This document shows positions 34,342 to 42,932 of a DNA stretch of 64,000 nt, in pieces. Source of the DNA: Mesorhizobium sp. B2-7-1 (lineage in GTDB: Bacteria > Pseudomonadota > Alphaproteobacteria > Rhizobiales > Rhizobiaceae). The stretch spans positions 1 through 64,000 of the forward strand of contig NZ_VFUA01000021.1 of assembly GCF_006440735.1 (NCBI RefSeq). Reading direction: 5' to 3'. The position numbers and the translations under genes are program-made. Every line of letters begins with the position of its first letter. Positions within the stretch are counted from its first letter, which is position 1. The notes under the pieces are model-generated. The model saw only the letters and a list, made by a program, of their open reading frames with translations, had not been told where the DNA came from and did no database searches.

Positions 34342-35106
34342 CTACTGGTTGAACGAGGCAATCAGGGCATCAGAACCTCGCGCCAGTAGGCCGAGGTCCG
34401 ACCCAACGGCCACCATGGTGAAGCCGTCGGCGAGATAGCAGTCCGCGTCGGCCTTCACGGGAGCCAGGATACCGCTGGCCTTGCCTGCCGAGGCAGCGGC
34501 CTTGCGCACGGACGATATCGCCTCCTGCACATGCTTGGCGCCGGGATTGCCCATCGCGCCCATATTCGTGGACAGGTCGCCCGGCCCGACAAACAGGACA
34601 TCGACCCCCTCGACCGCGGCGATCTCGGTGGCATTGGCGACGCCGGCCTCGTCTTCGATCTGCACGGCAAGCAGCTGCTGCTCACGCGCTTTTGCATGAT
34701 AGCCGGCGATGCGGCCGAAAGCGTTGGCGCGGTGACCGACCGAGAAACCGCGGAAGCCGACCGGCGCATAGGTCATGGCAGCGACGATCGCGCGCGCCTG
34801 CTCCGCCGTGCGCACATTCGGGATCATCAGGCTGCGGGCCCCGACATCCAGCGCCTGTTTCATCAGATTGGGATCGTCGGATGGCAAGCGGACGACCGCC
34901 TCGCAGGGAAACGCCGCCGCGACCTGCAGCTGCGCCATGATGCTGCGCAGATCGTTCGGGCTGTGCTCGCCGTCGATCAGCAGCCAGCCCGCCCCGGAGC
35001 CCGCCACGATCTCGGTGGTGAGCGCCGAGACCAGTGAGCACCAGATGCCGATATGAGCCCGGCCGGCCTGTACGGCCGCCTTCAGCGAATTGACGCGCTC
35101 CTGCAT
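34342..35106 (-). CDS. HpcH/HpaI-type class II pyruvate aldolase
   Basis: A 254-residue metal-dependent aldolase of the HpcH/HpaI/GarL family. Recognisable parts are GWLLIDGEHSPND, EAVVRLPSDDPNLMKQALDVGA, the metal-site glutamate in VQIEDEAGVAN and LFVGPGDLSTNMG. It cleaves 4-hydroxy-2-oxo acids to pyruvate and an aldehyde. The ATG at 35106 (MQERVNSLKAAV) is preferred; a GTG at 35175 would start inside the operator at 35150-35170. It is the first gene of a leftward operon with the amine oxidase. Confidence 0.89.
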   Translation of the reverse strand: MQERVNSLKAAVQAGRAHIGIWCSLVSALTTEIVAGSGAGWLLIDGEHSPNDLRSIMAQLQVAAAFPCEAVVRLPSDDPNLMKQALDVGARSLMIPNVRTAEQARAIVAAMTYAPVGFRGFSVGHRANAFGRIAGYHAKAREQQLLAVQIEDEAGVANATEIAAVEGVDVLFVGPGDLSTNMGAMGNPGAKHVQEAISSVRKAAASAGKASGILAPVKADADCYLADGFTMVAVGSDLGLLARGSDALIASFNQ

Positions 35107-35149
35107 TTTGCGATCGGTCTCCAGCCGTAAAGAAGGTGCATTGAAATTT

Positions 35150-35170
35150 GTATGATGTCCTATATCATAC
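35150..35170. promoter_or_regulatory. GTATGAT-N7-ATCATAC inverted repeat, divergent promoter
   Basis: GTATGAT (35150-35156) is answered by ATCATAC (35164-35170), seven bases apart, in the gap between the aldolase start (35106, minus) and the GarR-like start (35220, plus). The half-site matches those at 21985-22002 and 24970-24984, so a FCD-type GntR regulator probably links these three promoters. Confidence 0.5.
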
Positions 35171-35219
35171 GTCACGCTTGAGCTGCAAGGCGCTGTGACA
35201 CCACATTGGGAGTTGCTTA

Positions 35220-36110
35220 ATGAAAATCGGCTTCATCGGGCTTGGCGTCATGGGTGCACCGATGGCGCGGCATCTCGCCGATGCCGGACATGGGATCGTC
35301 ACCGTCCTCAATCGCGCGCCTCTTCCGAAAGATCTGAAAGCATCGGTCGTCGCCTCTCCGGCCGAGGTGGCGCAGCTTTCTGAAATCGTCATCACTATGC
35401 TTCCCGACACACCCGACGTCGAGCGCGTCCTGCTCGGGCAGAACGGCGTGCTGGACGGAATTTCGGCCGGCAAGCTGGTCACCGACATGAGCTCGATCAG
35501 CCCGATTGCCACGGCCGGCTTTGCCGCGAAGATAAGGCAGGCAGGCGCAGGCTATCTCGATGCGCCGGTCTCCGGCGGCGAGGTCGGCGCCAAGGCGGCC
35601 AGCCTCACCATCATGGTCGGCGGACCGGTCGCCGAGTTCGAGCGGGCGCTGCCGATCTTCGAGAAGCTCGGCAAGAACATCACGCTGATCGGCGAAAAGA
35701 ACGGCGCCGGTCAGACCTGCAAGATCGCCAACCAGATCATCGTCGCGCTCAACATCGAGGCCGTTGCCGAAGCGCTTGTTTTTGCGAGCAAAGCGGGCTG
35801 CGACCCGGCGAAGGTGCGCAGCGCGCTGATGGGTGGCTTTGCCTCCTCGCGCGTGCTCGACGTGCATGGCGAGCGCATGATCGCCCGCAGCTTCGCGCCA
35901 GGTTTTCGCGTCCGGCTGCACCAGAAGGATCTCAATCTGGCGCTCGAAAGCGCACGCGCGCTCGGCGTTGCCTTGCCGGGCACGGCAACGGCGCAGCAGT
36001 TGATGAATGCCTGCTCGGCCCGGGCGGGTGGCTCGGAAGCCGACCATTCGTCGCTCGTGCGGGCCCTCGAAATTCTCAGTGATCACGAACTGTCAAACGG
36101 AAAGGAATAA
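35220..36110 (+). CDS. 3-hydroxyacid dehydrogenase, tartronate-semialdehyde-reductase-like
   Basis: A 296-residue NAD(P)-dependent beta-hydroxyacid dehydrogenase. It has the N-terminal GFIGLGVMGAPMA cofactor motif, LDAPVSGGEVGA substrate loop and the catalytic lysine in GAGQTCKIANQI. Family members include GarR/GlxR, 3-hydroxyisobutyrate dehydrogenase and L-threonate dehydrogenase. Opposite a pyruvate aldolase of GarL type, reduction of tartronate semialdehyde to glycerate is a natural guess; oxidation of a tetronate for the kinase at 22033 is another. It begins a rightward operon of at least four genes. Confidence 0.89.
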   Translation: MKIGFIGLGVMGAPMARHLADAGHGIVTVLNRAPLPKDLKASVVASPAEVAQLSEIVITMLPDTPDVERVLLGQNGVLDGISAGKLVTDMSSISPIATAGFAAKIRQAGAGYLDAPVSGGEVGAKAASLTIMVGGPVAEFERALPIFEKLGKNITLIGEKNGAGQTCKIANQIIVALNIEAVAEALVFASKAGCDPAKVRSALMGGFASSRVLDVHGERMIARSFAPGFRVRLHQKDLNLALESARALGVALPGTATAQQLMNACSARAGGSEADHSSLVRALEILSDHELSNGKE

Positions 36111-36113
36111 CCG

Positions 36114-36926
36114 ATGCGCGGAACCGGCAAGGCCGACATCTACGTCATGCTGGCCCATCCCGTGGGTCATGCCAAAAGCCCTGGCATCTTCAACGAGATC
36201 TTCGAGCAGAAGGGGCTCGACAGCCTGATGGTGCCGCTGAGCTGCCGTCCGGAAGATTTCGACACGTTCTGGGCCGGCATCACGGCGGCGGAGAATATCC
36301 GGGGCGTGATCATCTCGGTGCCCTACAAGGTCCCGGTCTACCACAAATGCGCTGCCGCCCATGACCGTGCCGCTCGCGTGCAAAGCGCCAACTCGGTGCG
36401 TCGGCAGGCGGACGGCAGCTGGTACGCCGACAATTTCGACGGCGTCGGCTTTATCGATGGCCTGAAGGCCGGGGGACATCAGATTTCCGGCAAGCGCATA
36501 CTCCAGGTCGGCGCCGGCGGCGCGGGCTCTTCGCTGACCTATTGCCTCGCCGAGGAAGGCGCGGCCGAGATCCGCCTGACCGATGTCGACAAGGACCGCG
36601 CGCAAAAGCTCGCTTCGCTGGTCAACAAGTCGTTCCCCAATTGCCGCATCGAGGTTGGCGAGCCCGATCCGTCCGGCATGGATATGGCGATCAACGCCAC
36701 GCCGTCCGGGCTGAAAGCCGGCGACCCGCTGCCGATGGATGTGAGCAAGCTGACGCCGGAGATGACCGTGGTCGACATCATCATGGAGCCGGCCGAGACG
36801 GCCCTGCTCAAAGCGGCGAAAGAGATCGGCTGCCGCATCCAGCCCGGTCGCCCGATGATGGATTTCCAGGTCGAGGCCATGGCCGAATTCTTCGACATCG
36901 ATCGGAAGGATCGCCGCAATGGCTGA
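36114..36926 (+). CDS. Shikimate dehydrogenase-like oxidoreductase
   Basis: A 270-residue AroE-family protein. The substrate domain has LAHPVGHAKSPGIFN, IISVPYKVPVY (in place of NVTIPFK, catalytic lysine kept) and DNFDGVGF (in place of GDNTDGxGF, aspartate kept). The cofactor domain has LQVGAGGAGSSLTY and INATPSG. The changed substrate motifs and catabolic setting argue against a biosynthetic AroE; oxidation of quinate, shikimate or another cyclic polyol is more likely. It starts three bases after the upstream stop and overlaps the next SDR by eight bases. Confidence 0.86.
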   Translation: MRGTGKADIYVMLAHPVGHAKSPGIFNEIFEQKGLDSLMVPLSCRPEDFDTFWAGITAAENIRGVIISVPYKVPVYHKCAAAHDRAARVQSANSVRRQADGSWYADNFDGVGFIDGLKAGGHQISGKRILQVGAGGAGSSLTYCLAEEGAAEIRLTDVDKDRAQKLASLVNKSFPNCRIEVGEPDPSGMDMAINATPSGLKAGDPLPMDVSKLTPEMTVVDIIMEPAETALLKAAKEIGCRIQPGRPMMDFQVEAMAEFFDIDRKDRRNG

Positions 36927-37725
36927 TGCAATGACCGCCGTCGTCATCGGCGGCACGTCCGGCATCGGCCGCGCAGTGGCCGAACGCTTCGCCGAGGACG
37001 GCTATCAGGTGGTGGTCGCCGGCCGTGATGCAGTGCGGGGCGAGGAAGCGGCCGGCGCCTGCGAGAAAGCGGGCGCGCCACGCGCGCTGTTTGCCCAGAC
37101 CGATGTCGGCGATCCCGCCTCGGTCGAAGCGCTGGCGCGGGCTGTCGGCGACGCCTTCGGCACGCCACATGTCGTGGTCAACTGCGCCGGCATCCTGCAG
37201 AGCGGCAAGCACGTGCTCGACCAGGACCTCGCCGAAGACGAGCGGATGTGGCGCATCAACTATCGCGGCACGTTGCTTGGCTGCCAGGTGTTCGGCCGGC
37301 TGATGTCGGCCGCCGGGCGCGGCGCGATCCTCAATGTCGGCTCGCTTGCCTCTTTCGCGCCGCTGTCGTTGCCGGCTTACACGCCAGGAAAGCACGCGGT
37401 TCTGGCGCTCACCCAGATGCTGGCCGCCGAGCTCGGCCCGCATGGCGTTCGCGTGAATGCCGTGGCACCGGGCTATACGCTGTCGGACGGACTGAAGGTG
37501 AAGATCGCAAAGGGCGAGCGCAACCCGGAAGCCATCCAGGCCACGACGGCGCTGCGCCGCTTCGTCGAGCCGCGCGATGTCGCCGAGGCGGCCCTGTTCC
37601 TCTGCTCCGACCGCGCCGCGTCGATAACCGGCGTGGCCTTGCCGGTCGACGCCGGCTGGCTCGTCCAGGCGCCTTACGCGCAGTACCTGCAAGGCAACCC
37701 CATCCGGCAGACGCCGGCAATCTGA
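36919..37725 (+). CDS. Short-chain dehydrogenase/reductase
   Basis: A 268-residue classical SDR with GGTSGIGRAVAERF at the N-terminus, NCAGILQ, a VGSLAS serine, the catalytic YTPGK and VNAVAPGYT. The C-terminal GVALPVDAGWLVQ is typical of sugar or polyol dehydrogenases. It overlaps the shikimate-dehydrogenase-like gene by eight bases, which implies coupled translation. It should act on the same intermediate or the next one; the substrate is unknown. Confidence 0.9.
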   Translation: MADAMTAVVIGGTSGIGRAVAERFAEDGYQVVVAGRDAVRGEEAAGACEKAGAPRALFAQTDVGDPASVEALARAVGDAFGTPHVVVNCAGILQSGKHVLDQDLAEDERMWRINYRGTLLGCQVFGRLMSAAGRGAILNVGSLASFAPLSLPAYTPGKHAVLALTQMLAAELGPHGVRVNAVAPGYTLSDGLKVKIAKGERNPEAIQATTALRRFVEPRDVAEAALFLCSDRAASITGVALPVDAGWLVQAPYAQYLQGNPIRQTPAI

Positions 37726-37738
37726 CAAAGGAAAACCA

Positions 37739-38086
37739 GTGGGCGATATCCAGCGCTTCGACTTCGACACCCGCATCCATCACGGCGTCATCCACAACGG
37801 CACGCTCTATTTGACCGGCCAGGTCGCAAAACCCGGCCAGTCCGCGGCCGACCAGATGCGCGAGGTGCTCAGCAAGATCGACGCGCTGCTCGCCAAGGCA
37901 GGCACGGACAAGACGCGCATCCTCCACGTCCAGATGTGGCTGGACGACATCAGGGACTTCGACGAGGTCAACACGGTCTGGGACGCCTGGATGCCGAAGG
38001 AGCATGCGCCGGCGCGCTCCTCCGGCGAAGGCCGCATGGCCAAGCCCGGCATGCTGGTCGAGCTGATCGTCACCGCGGCGGTTTGA
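37739..38086 (+). CDS. RidA/YjgF-family imine deaminase
   Basis: A 115-residue RidA-superfamily protein, of usual family length, with YLTGQVAKPGQSAADQMREVLSKIDALL and the C-terminal PGMLVELIVTAAV. RidA proteins hydrolyse reactive imines or enamines formed by amino-acid oxidases and PLP enzymes. The residue usually occupied by the substrate-binding arginine in RidA proper is not clearly present (the region reads HAPARSSGEG), so a sub-family role is possible. The start is GTG at 37739, 13 bases after the SDR. It fits with the amine oxidase at 33110. Confidence 0.86.
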   Translation: MGDIQRFDFDTRIHHGVIHNGTLYLTGQVAKPGQSAADQMREVLSKIDALLAKAGTDKTRILHVQMWLDDIRDFDEVNTVWDAWMPKEHAPARSSGEGRMAKPGMLVELIVTAAV

Positions 38087-38142
38087 ATGGTCTTGTTGGT
38101 TCGGGCATCATCGCGAATCTCAACTTGGACGGAAGAGCCTGA

Positions 38143-38931
38143 ATGACGAAGCGCAAGCCGCTTTCCACCGTCGTGGCGGAGAGTCTGTCCGAAAAGATCC
38201 GCTCTGGATCGCTGCTTCCCGGCGCGCAACTGCCGACAGAGGCGGAGCTTTGCGCCGAATACGACGTCAGCCGCACCGTCGTGCGCGAGGCGGTGGCCCG
38301 GCTGCGCTCCGAGGGCATGGTCGTGCCGCAGCAGGGGCGCGGCATGTTCGTCAGCGAAACGCCTGCGCCGCGCAATTTTTCGATTCCCGACGAGGCGCTC
38401 AGGACATTGCCGGAAACCATCGCCCTGCTCGAGCTCAGATTGAGCGTCGAAGTGGAATCCGCCGGGCTCTGCGCGGAACGGCGGAACGACAGGGAAGTCA
38501 GCGAAATCCGATCCATGATGGATGAGATCGATGCCCGGCACCCGGACCCCGCCGCCGTCCAGATCCACTACGACTATGATTTCCACCTCGCGATCGCCAA
38601 GGCCGCGCGCAACGAGTTCATCCACGGCTTCCTCGCCTATCTCGGGCCGATGATTGTGCCGCGCTTCCAGCTCGGCTATGTCGTCGAGCCCGCGCTCAAG
38701 GACAGCTACTACGCGCGCATCCACAGCGAGCACAAAGCCATCGTCGACGCCATCGAAAGGCAGGACGGAGCCAAGGCCCGCCAGGCGATGCGCAAGCATC
38801 TGCAGAACAGCCTGGGACGCGTGCGCGCGCTGGCGAAAGCCTCGGGCATCGAGGCAACCGAAGCGGAGCAGAAAGCCGCCGCGGCCTCGCTTTTCAAGGA
38901 CCTGAGAAAGCCCCTGCCGACGGCCGGATAA
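38143..38931 (+). CDS. GntR-family regulator, FadR subfamily
   Basis: A 262-residue regulator with the classic LPTEAELCAEYDVSRTVVREAVARLRSEGMV winged helix (about residues 29-60) and QGRGMFV wing, then an FCD domain (YDYDFHLAIAKAARNEF, HSEHKAIVDAI). The helix differs from the LGTS-TPVR group and is closer to the UxuR/ExuR-like set that governs sugar-acid operons. It closes the operon starting at 35220 or stands alone after 56 bases. A perfect palindrome at 39091 downstream could be its operator. Confidence 0.91.
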   Translation: MTKRKPLSTVVAESLSEKIRSGSLLPGAQLPTEAELCAEYDVSRTVVREAVARLRSEGMVVPQQGRGMFVSETPAPRNFSIPDEALRTLPETIALLELRLSVEVESAGLCAERRNDREVSEIRSMMDEIDARHPDPAAVQIHYDYDFHLAIAKAARNEFIHGFLAYLGPMIVPRFQLGYVVEPALKDSYYARIHSEHKAIVDAIERQDGAKARQAMRKHLQNSLGRVRALAKASGIEATEAEQKAAAASLFKDLRKPLPTAG

Positions 38932-39225
38932 TTTCGCCGGTTTCGATCTGGTCCGCCGTCATCGATGCGCGCCCTGCCGGCCGTTTGCGAAAGCCATGTT
39001 TTTTCTCAGGTTGCGGCCGGAAAATCACTTCGGCGCGCTGAAACCACTGTTTTCCTTGGGCCAGAGGCTTTCGCCGTCGGGCGGACACGTTGGAATATTC
39101 CAGCCGCCGAACAGGCTTTCGAAAGTTTATCTTTCCTTTTTGCTGGTTTTCTTGGTTTCGCGGCGCCGGCCCGCGCCGCACACTGAAACCTAGGCAAATG
39201 GGGAAGCCGCAATGGGAAAGCCCAA
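38932..39225. other. Long intergenic region with no gene
   Basis: About 290 bases hold no credible gene. The segment is less GC-rich than its surroundings, with T-rich runs near 39123-39155, and contains the perfect palindrome TGGAATATTCCA (39091-39102). It presumably carries the promoter of the SDR pair beginning at 39226. Confidence 0.6.
39091..39102. promoter_or_regulatory. TGGAATATTCCA palindrome
   Basis: A perfect 12-bp palindrome about 124 bases upstream of the SDR at 39226, just downstream of the GntR gene at 38143. It is a candidate operator for that regulator. No second copy was found in this window. Confidence 0.35.
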
Positions 39226-39936
39226 GTGACGACAGCCTTCATCACCGGAGCGACGAGCGGCATAGGCCGGGCCATGGCGATCGCCTTGAGTGATGCCGGC
39301 TATGACGTCTACGCGGTCGGCCGCAGTCAGGCCGCGCTCAGGGAATTGCAGGCCGAACGTCCGGGCATCGTACCGATCTCCGTCGACGTCACCGACCGCG
39401 AGGCGCTGGAATCGGTGCTGGCGGATCTCACCATCGATGTGCTGATCAACAATGCCGGCATCATGCCGCCGCTCGGCAATTTCGCCGACATGAAGATCGC
39501 AGACATCGACGCGACGCTGGAGGTGAACCTCAGCGCCGCGATCCTGCTCACCCGCCTCGTCGTGCCGCAGATGCGCGAGCGGCAGTCCGGGCATATCCTG
39601 TTCACCAGCTCGGTCGCGGCCCACGCCGCATTCTCCAACATCGCCGTCTATTCGGCCACCAAGGCGGGGATCTCCGGCTTTGCCGGCGCGCTGCGCGCCG
39701 ACCTTTCCCCCTTCGGCATGCGCGTCACCGAGATCGTCGCCGGCCGCGTCGAGACGCAGCTTTACCAGGACATCCTCGACGCCAAGGCGCGCGCCGCCAT
39801 GTACGCCAGCAAGGTGGTGCAGCCCGATGACGTGGCCCGGATGGTCGTCGCCGTGCTCGCGCTGCCGGCATGGGCCGACGTTACCCGTTTCGACATCATG
39901 CCGACCTGGCCGACCTCGCCGAGCGGCACCAAGTAG
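39226..39936 (+). CDS. Short-chain dehydrogenase/reductase
   Basis: A 236-residue SDR with [33 protein letters not shown], catalytic YSATK and the short YdfG-like C-terminus ([14 protein letters not shown]). YdfG-like enzymes oxidise 3-hydroxy acids such as serine, threonine or 3-hydroxypropionate. The start is GTG at 39226 after GGGAAAG; an ATG at 39212 is out of frame and ends in six codons. It is followed after 11 bases by another SDR. Confidence 0.88.
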   Translation: MTTAFITGATSGIGRAMAIALSDAGYDVYAVGRSQAALRELQAERPGIVPISVDVTDREALESVLADLTIDVLINNAGIMPPLGNFADMKIADIDATLEVNLSAAILLTRLVVPQMRERQSGHILFTSSVAAHAAFSNIAVYSATKAGISGFAGALRADLSPFGMRVTEIVAGRVETQLYQDILDAKARAAMYASKVVQPDDVARMVVAVLALPAWADVTRFDIMPTWPTSPSGTK

Positions 39937-39947
39937 GGAAAACTGCA

Positions 39948-40697
39948 ATGAAGGATCTCTCCGTTCTGATCGTTGGTGGCGGCGCCGGCCTCGGCGCGCT
40001 CTTGGCCCAGATGGCTGTCGAGGCCGGGGCGGCAAAGATCGGCATCATCGACATCAACCAGCAAGCGGCGGAGAGCGCGCTTGGGCCGGCGAAGGCCAAG
40101 GGCCTGCCGATAGCGGCGGCCACGTGCGACATCCAGATCGGTCCGCAGTGCCACACCGCCTTCGATGCCATCGTGGCCAAGCTTGGGCGCGTCGACACGC
40201 TGATCAATTGCGCCGCCATCTATCCGCGCCGGCCGCTGCTCGAAATCACCGACGCGGACTGGGACGCCTCCAACGGCATCAACATCAAGGGCACCTACCA
40301 TATGATGGTGGCGGCGGTCCGCCATATGCAGGCGCAGGAGCCTAAGGATCATGTGCGCGGGCGGATCGTGAATCTCACTTCCGTCGACGCCTTCAAGGCG
40401 CATCCGCAGAACGCCCATTATGCGGCCACCAAGGCCGCCGTCGTGAGCCTGACGCGGTCCTTCGCGCACTACGTCGCCAAGGACGGTATCCTGGTCAATT
40501 CCGTCGCGCCGGCCGGCATGGCCACCGAGAAGGCCAAGGCCCTCGGCTTCCTCGAGGAACTGGCCAAGGCAAGCCCGCTCGGCCGCGGCGCCGAGCCCAC
40601 CGAGATCGCCGAATGGGTGCTGATGACGGGTGGCCCGAAGAACACCTACATGACCGGTGAAAACGTAATCGTTTCAGGTGGTTACATCTACGCTTAG
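39948..40697 (+). CDS. Short-chain dehydrogenase/reductase
   Basis: A 249-residue classical SDR with [15 protein letters not shown] in place of the common TGxxx[11 protein letters not shown] at the end of beta-2 (aspartate, so NAD preferred), [17 protein letters not shown] and catalytic [18 protein letters not shown] ends the protein. The ATG at 39948 follows AGGGAAAACTGCA; the longer in-frame region lies in the previous gene. It is the second gene of a two-SDR unit, probably oxidising adjacent hydroxyls of one substrate. Confidence 0.9.
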   Translation: MKDLSVLIVGGGAGLGALLAQMAVEAGAAKIGIIDINQQAAESALGPAKAKGLPIAAATCDIQIGPQCHTAFDAIVAKLGRVDTLINCAAIYPRRPLLEITDADWDASNGINIKGTYHMMVAAVRHMQAQEPKDHVRGRIVNLTSVDAFKAHPQNAHYAATKAAVVSLTRSFAHYVAKDGILVNSVAPAGMATEKAKALGFLEELAKASPLGRGAEPTEIAEWVLMTGGPKNTYMTGENVIVSGGYIYA

Positions 40698-40779
40698 AAT
40701 CAATTCGGCAGCCGGCGACTGCTGAGCTTCGGCACTGAATGAGCAACGGAGTCTCGAACGAAAGGAGGCGGAATTTACC

Positions 40780-41727
40780 ATGACCGGCAAGCTTCGCCTT
40801 CCTTCGCTGAATGCGCTTCGCGTCTTCCATGCCGTGGCGCAACACAAGAGCTTCCGGCAGGCGGCCGACGAGCTCCTGGTCACGCCGCAGGCAGTCGGGC
40901 AGCAGATCAAGCTTCTCGAAGACACGCTTCAGGTGACACTGTTCGAGCGCAAGGGCCGGTCGATCGAGCTGACCGAGTCGGCGATCCTGCTCTCGCACTA
41001 CGTCAAGGCGGGCTTCGACGAGTTTTCCGAAGGCGTGCGCCGCGTCACCAAGTCGAACTACCGCGACCGCATCAACCTCAATGCGAGCCCGTATTTCGCC
41101 ACGCATTACCTGCTGCCGAGGCTGTCGCTGTTCCGAGAGATGCTGCCTGGTGCCGACCTGCGCCTGACCACGATGGTCGACCTGCCCGATTTCGGCCGCG
41201 ACGACATCGATATGACTGTGCAGTGGGGTTACGGCAACTGGCCCGACTACGAGGTCACGCTGCTGGTGCCTGACCCGAAAATCATCTGCTGCACGCCAGC
41301 GATCGGCGAGAAGATCAAATCGGCGCGTGATCTGACGAAGTTTACGCTGCTCGACACGGTCAAGTCGAAGCGCCTGTGGCCTGACATATTGCGGCACCTC
41401 GGCGTGGAACTGACCGACGGCGACCGCAGCATCAGCTTCGACGACGCGGCGACCATGCGCCGTGCAACCCTGCAAGGCATCGGCGTCGGCCTCGTCTCCG
41501 TCATCGACGCCGAGGAGGATTTCCGCTCCGGCGCGCTGGTCGCGCCGATCGGCCGCGACGCCATCGCCGACATGAAGCCGGAGGAAGTCCCCGGCTTCTA
41601 CCTCGTCGTCCCGCGCGGGCATCTACGCGTGAAGGCGGTGGCCGCGCTCCATCGATGGCTGGCGCAGGAGGATTGGCGGAGCGACCTCAAGCTCTCCTTG
41701 CCGAAACCGACCCCGCTTTCCGACTGA
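40780..41727 (+). CDS. LysR-family regulator, GcvA-like
   Basis: A 315-residue LysR protein with the N-terminal winged helix LPSLNALRVFHAVAQHKSFRQAADELLVTPQAVGQQIKLLE typical of the GcvA/AmpR branch, and a periplasmic-binding-like effector domain (RINLNASPYFATHYLLPRL). AAAGGAGG precedes the ATG. It lies 89 bases upstream of, and in the same direction as, the amino-acid importer genes. It likely activates them and perhaps the operon at 47603-54997. Confidence 0.91.
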   Translation: MTGKLRLPSLNALRVFHAVAQHKSFRQAADELLVTPQAVGQQIKLLEDTLQVTLFERKGRSIELTESAILLSHYVKAGFDEFSEGVRRVTKSNYRDRINLNASPYFATHYLLPRLSLFREMLPGADLRLTTMVDLPDFGRDDIDMTVQWGYGNWPDYEVTLLVPDPKIICCTPAIGEKIKSARDLTKFTLLDTVKSKRLWPDILRHLGVELTDGDRSISFDDAATMRRATLQGIGVGLVSVIDAEEDFRSGALVAPIGRDAIADMKPEEVPGFYLVVPRGHLRVKAVAALHRWLAQEDWRSDLKLSLPKPTPLSD

Positions 41728-41732
41728 GAAGC

Positions 41733-41744
41733 GGTCTCGAGACC
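41733..41744. promoter_or_regulatory. GGTCTCGAGACC palindrome
   Basis: A perfect 12-bp palindrome six bases after the LysR stop and 72 bases before the importer binding-protein start. It could be a regulator site or the base of a weak hairpin. The GC content makes chance occurrence possible. Confidence 0.25.
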
Positions 41745-41816
41745 GGGTCCCGAAAAAGCACTTGTGGGGCTCCAACAACAAGAAACGGAACAACCTCAAC
41801 AGTGGAGACAATCAAA

Positions 41817-42851
41817 ATGAAAATGATCAAATGGGGGGCCGCTGCCATGGCCCTGGGCCTCGTGCATCTGGCAGCACCCGCGGAAGCTGCCGGCGGCAAG
41901 ACGCTCGAAGCCGTCAAGGCGCGCGGCATGCTCAACTGCACCGGCCATGACGGCTCCTATCTCGGCTTTGCCGAGGTGGACGACAAGGGCAACTGGAAGG
42001 GCATGGACATCGACCTTTGCAAGGCGGTGGCGACCGCCGTGTTCGGCGATCCGGCGAAGCTCAAGATCGTGCCGATCAGCTGGGCGCAGCGCTGGCCCTC
42101 GCTGCAGTCGGGCGATGTCGACATCATCATCAAGGCCTCGGGCGGCACGCTCAGCCGCGACACCGAGCTCGGCCTGCAATTCTCCATGTCCTATTACCTC
42201 GGAACCACCAAGGTGATGGCGCATAAGGAGCTCAACCTGAAGTCGCTCAAGGACGCCAATGGCGGCACGATCTGCATTCCCGCCGGCACTTCGCAGGAAC
42301 AGCAGGTCGCCGCCTACGCACAGAAGCTCGGCATCAAGCTCGAGCCGGTGCTGATCGAAAAGACCGAAGAGCTCGAACAGGCCTATTTCTCCGGGCGCTG
42401 CGATCTCTATGCGCAGTGGGGTCCGACGCTGGCCATCGCCCGCATCGCCAAGAGCAAGGTCGAGGACCATGTGATCCTGCCCGACGTGCTCGCGGTCGAG
42501 CCTGAAGTGATGATCATGCGCCAGGGCGACGACAACTGGGTCGACATCGCCAACTGGACGCTGAGCACCCTGATCTTCGCCGAGCAGGAAGGCATCACCT
42601 CCAAGAATGTCGACGAGATCAAGGCCAAGCCGACCTCGCCGCAGGTGGCGAAGTTCCTCGGCGTCACGCCCGGCATGGGCAAGGGCCTCGGGCTTTCCGA
42701 CGACTGGGCCTATAACGTCATCAAGAAGGTCGGCAATTACAGCGAGATCTTCGAGCGCGATCTCGGCAAGGATTCGCCCTACAAGATGGATCGCGAGCTG
42801 ACCAATTTGTGGAACAATGGCGGTGTCCTGTTCCCGCTGGTGATCGACTGA
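41817..42851 (+). CDS. aapJ: Polar amino-acid ABC importer binding protein (AapJ type)
   Basis: A 344-residue family-3 solute-binding protein with a Sec signal peptide (MKMIKWGAAAMALGLVHLA, cleavage near AEA-AGG). KTLEAVKARGMLNCTGHDG, GFAEVDDKGNWKGMDIDLCKAVA and GLGLSDDWAYNVIKKVGNY match AapJ-like proteins of rhizobia, which bind general L-amino acids. The ATG at 41817 has GGAG upstream. The symbol is by family resemblance only; this is unlikely to be the main Aap system given the linked catabolic genes. Confidence 0.88.
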   Translation: MKMIKWGAAAMALGLVHLAAPAEAAGGKTLEAVKARGMLNCTGHDGSYLGFAEVDDKGNWKGMDIDLCKAVATAVFGDPAKLKIVPISWAQRWPSLQSGDVDIIIKASGGTLSRDTELGLQFSMSYYLGTTKVMAHKELNLKSLKDANGGTICIPAGTSQEQQVAAYAQKLGIKLEPVLIEKTEELEQAYFSGRCDLYAQWGPTLAIARIAKSKVEDHVILPDVLAVEPEVMIMRQGDDNWVDIANWTLSTLIFAEQEGITSKNVDEIKAKPTSPQVAKFLGVTPGMGKGLGLSDDWAYNVIKKVGNYSEIFERDLGKDSPYKMDRELTNLWNNGGVLFPLVID

Positions 42852-42876
42852 TCCTAGTCTGAACCTGTCCCGCTCG

Positions 42877-42906
42877 GGCTCCGTCCGGCTTCGGTCGGAC
42901 GGAGCC
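42877..42906. terminator. Stem-loop between binding protein and permease genes
   Basis: GGCTCCGTCCG (42877-42887) pairs with CGGACGGAGCC (42896-42906), an 11-bp stem with an eight-base loop and no T-run. It is a typical mRNA-stabilising or attenuating hairpin that lets the binding protein be made in excess of the membrane parts. Confidence 0.65.
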
Positions 42907-42932
42907 GGCAGCTATTCGAGAAAGATCGGTCG

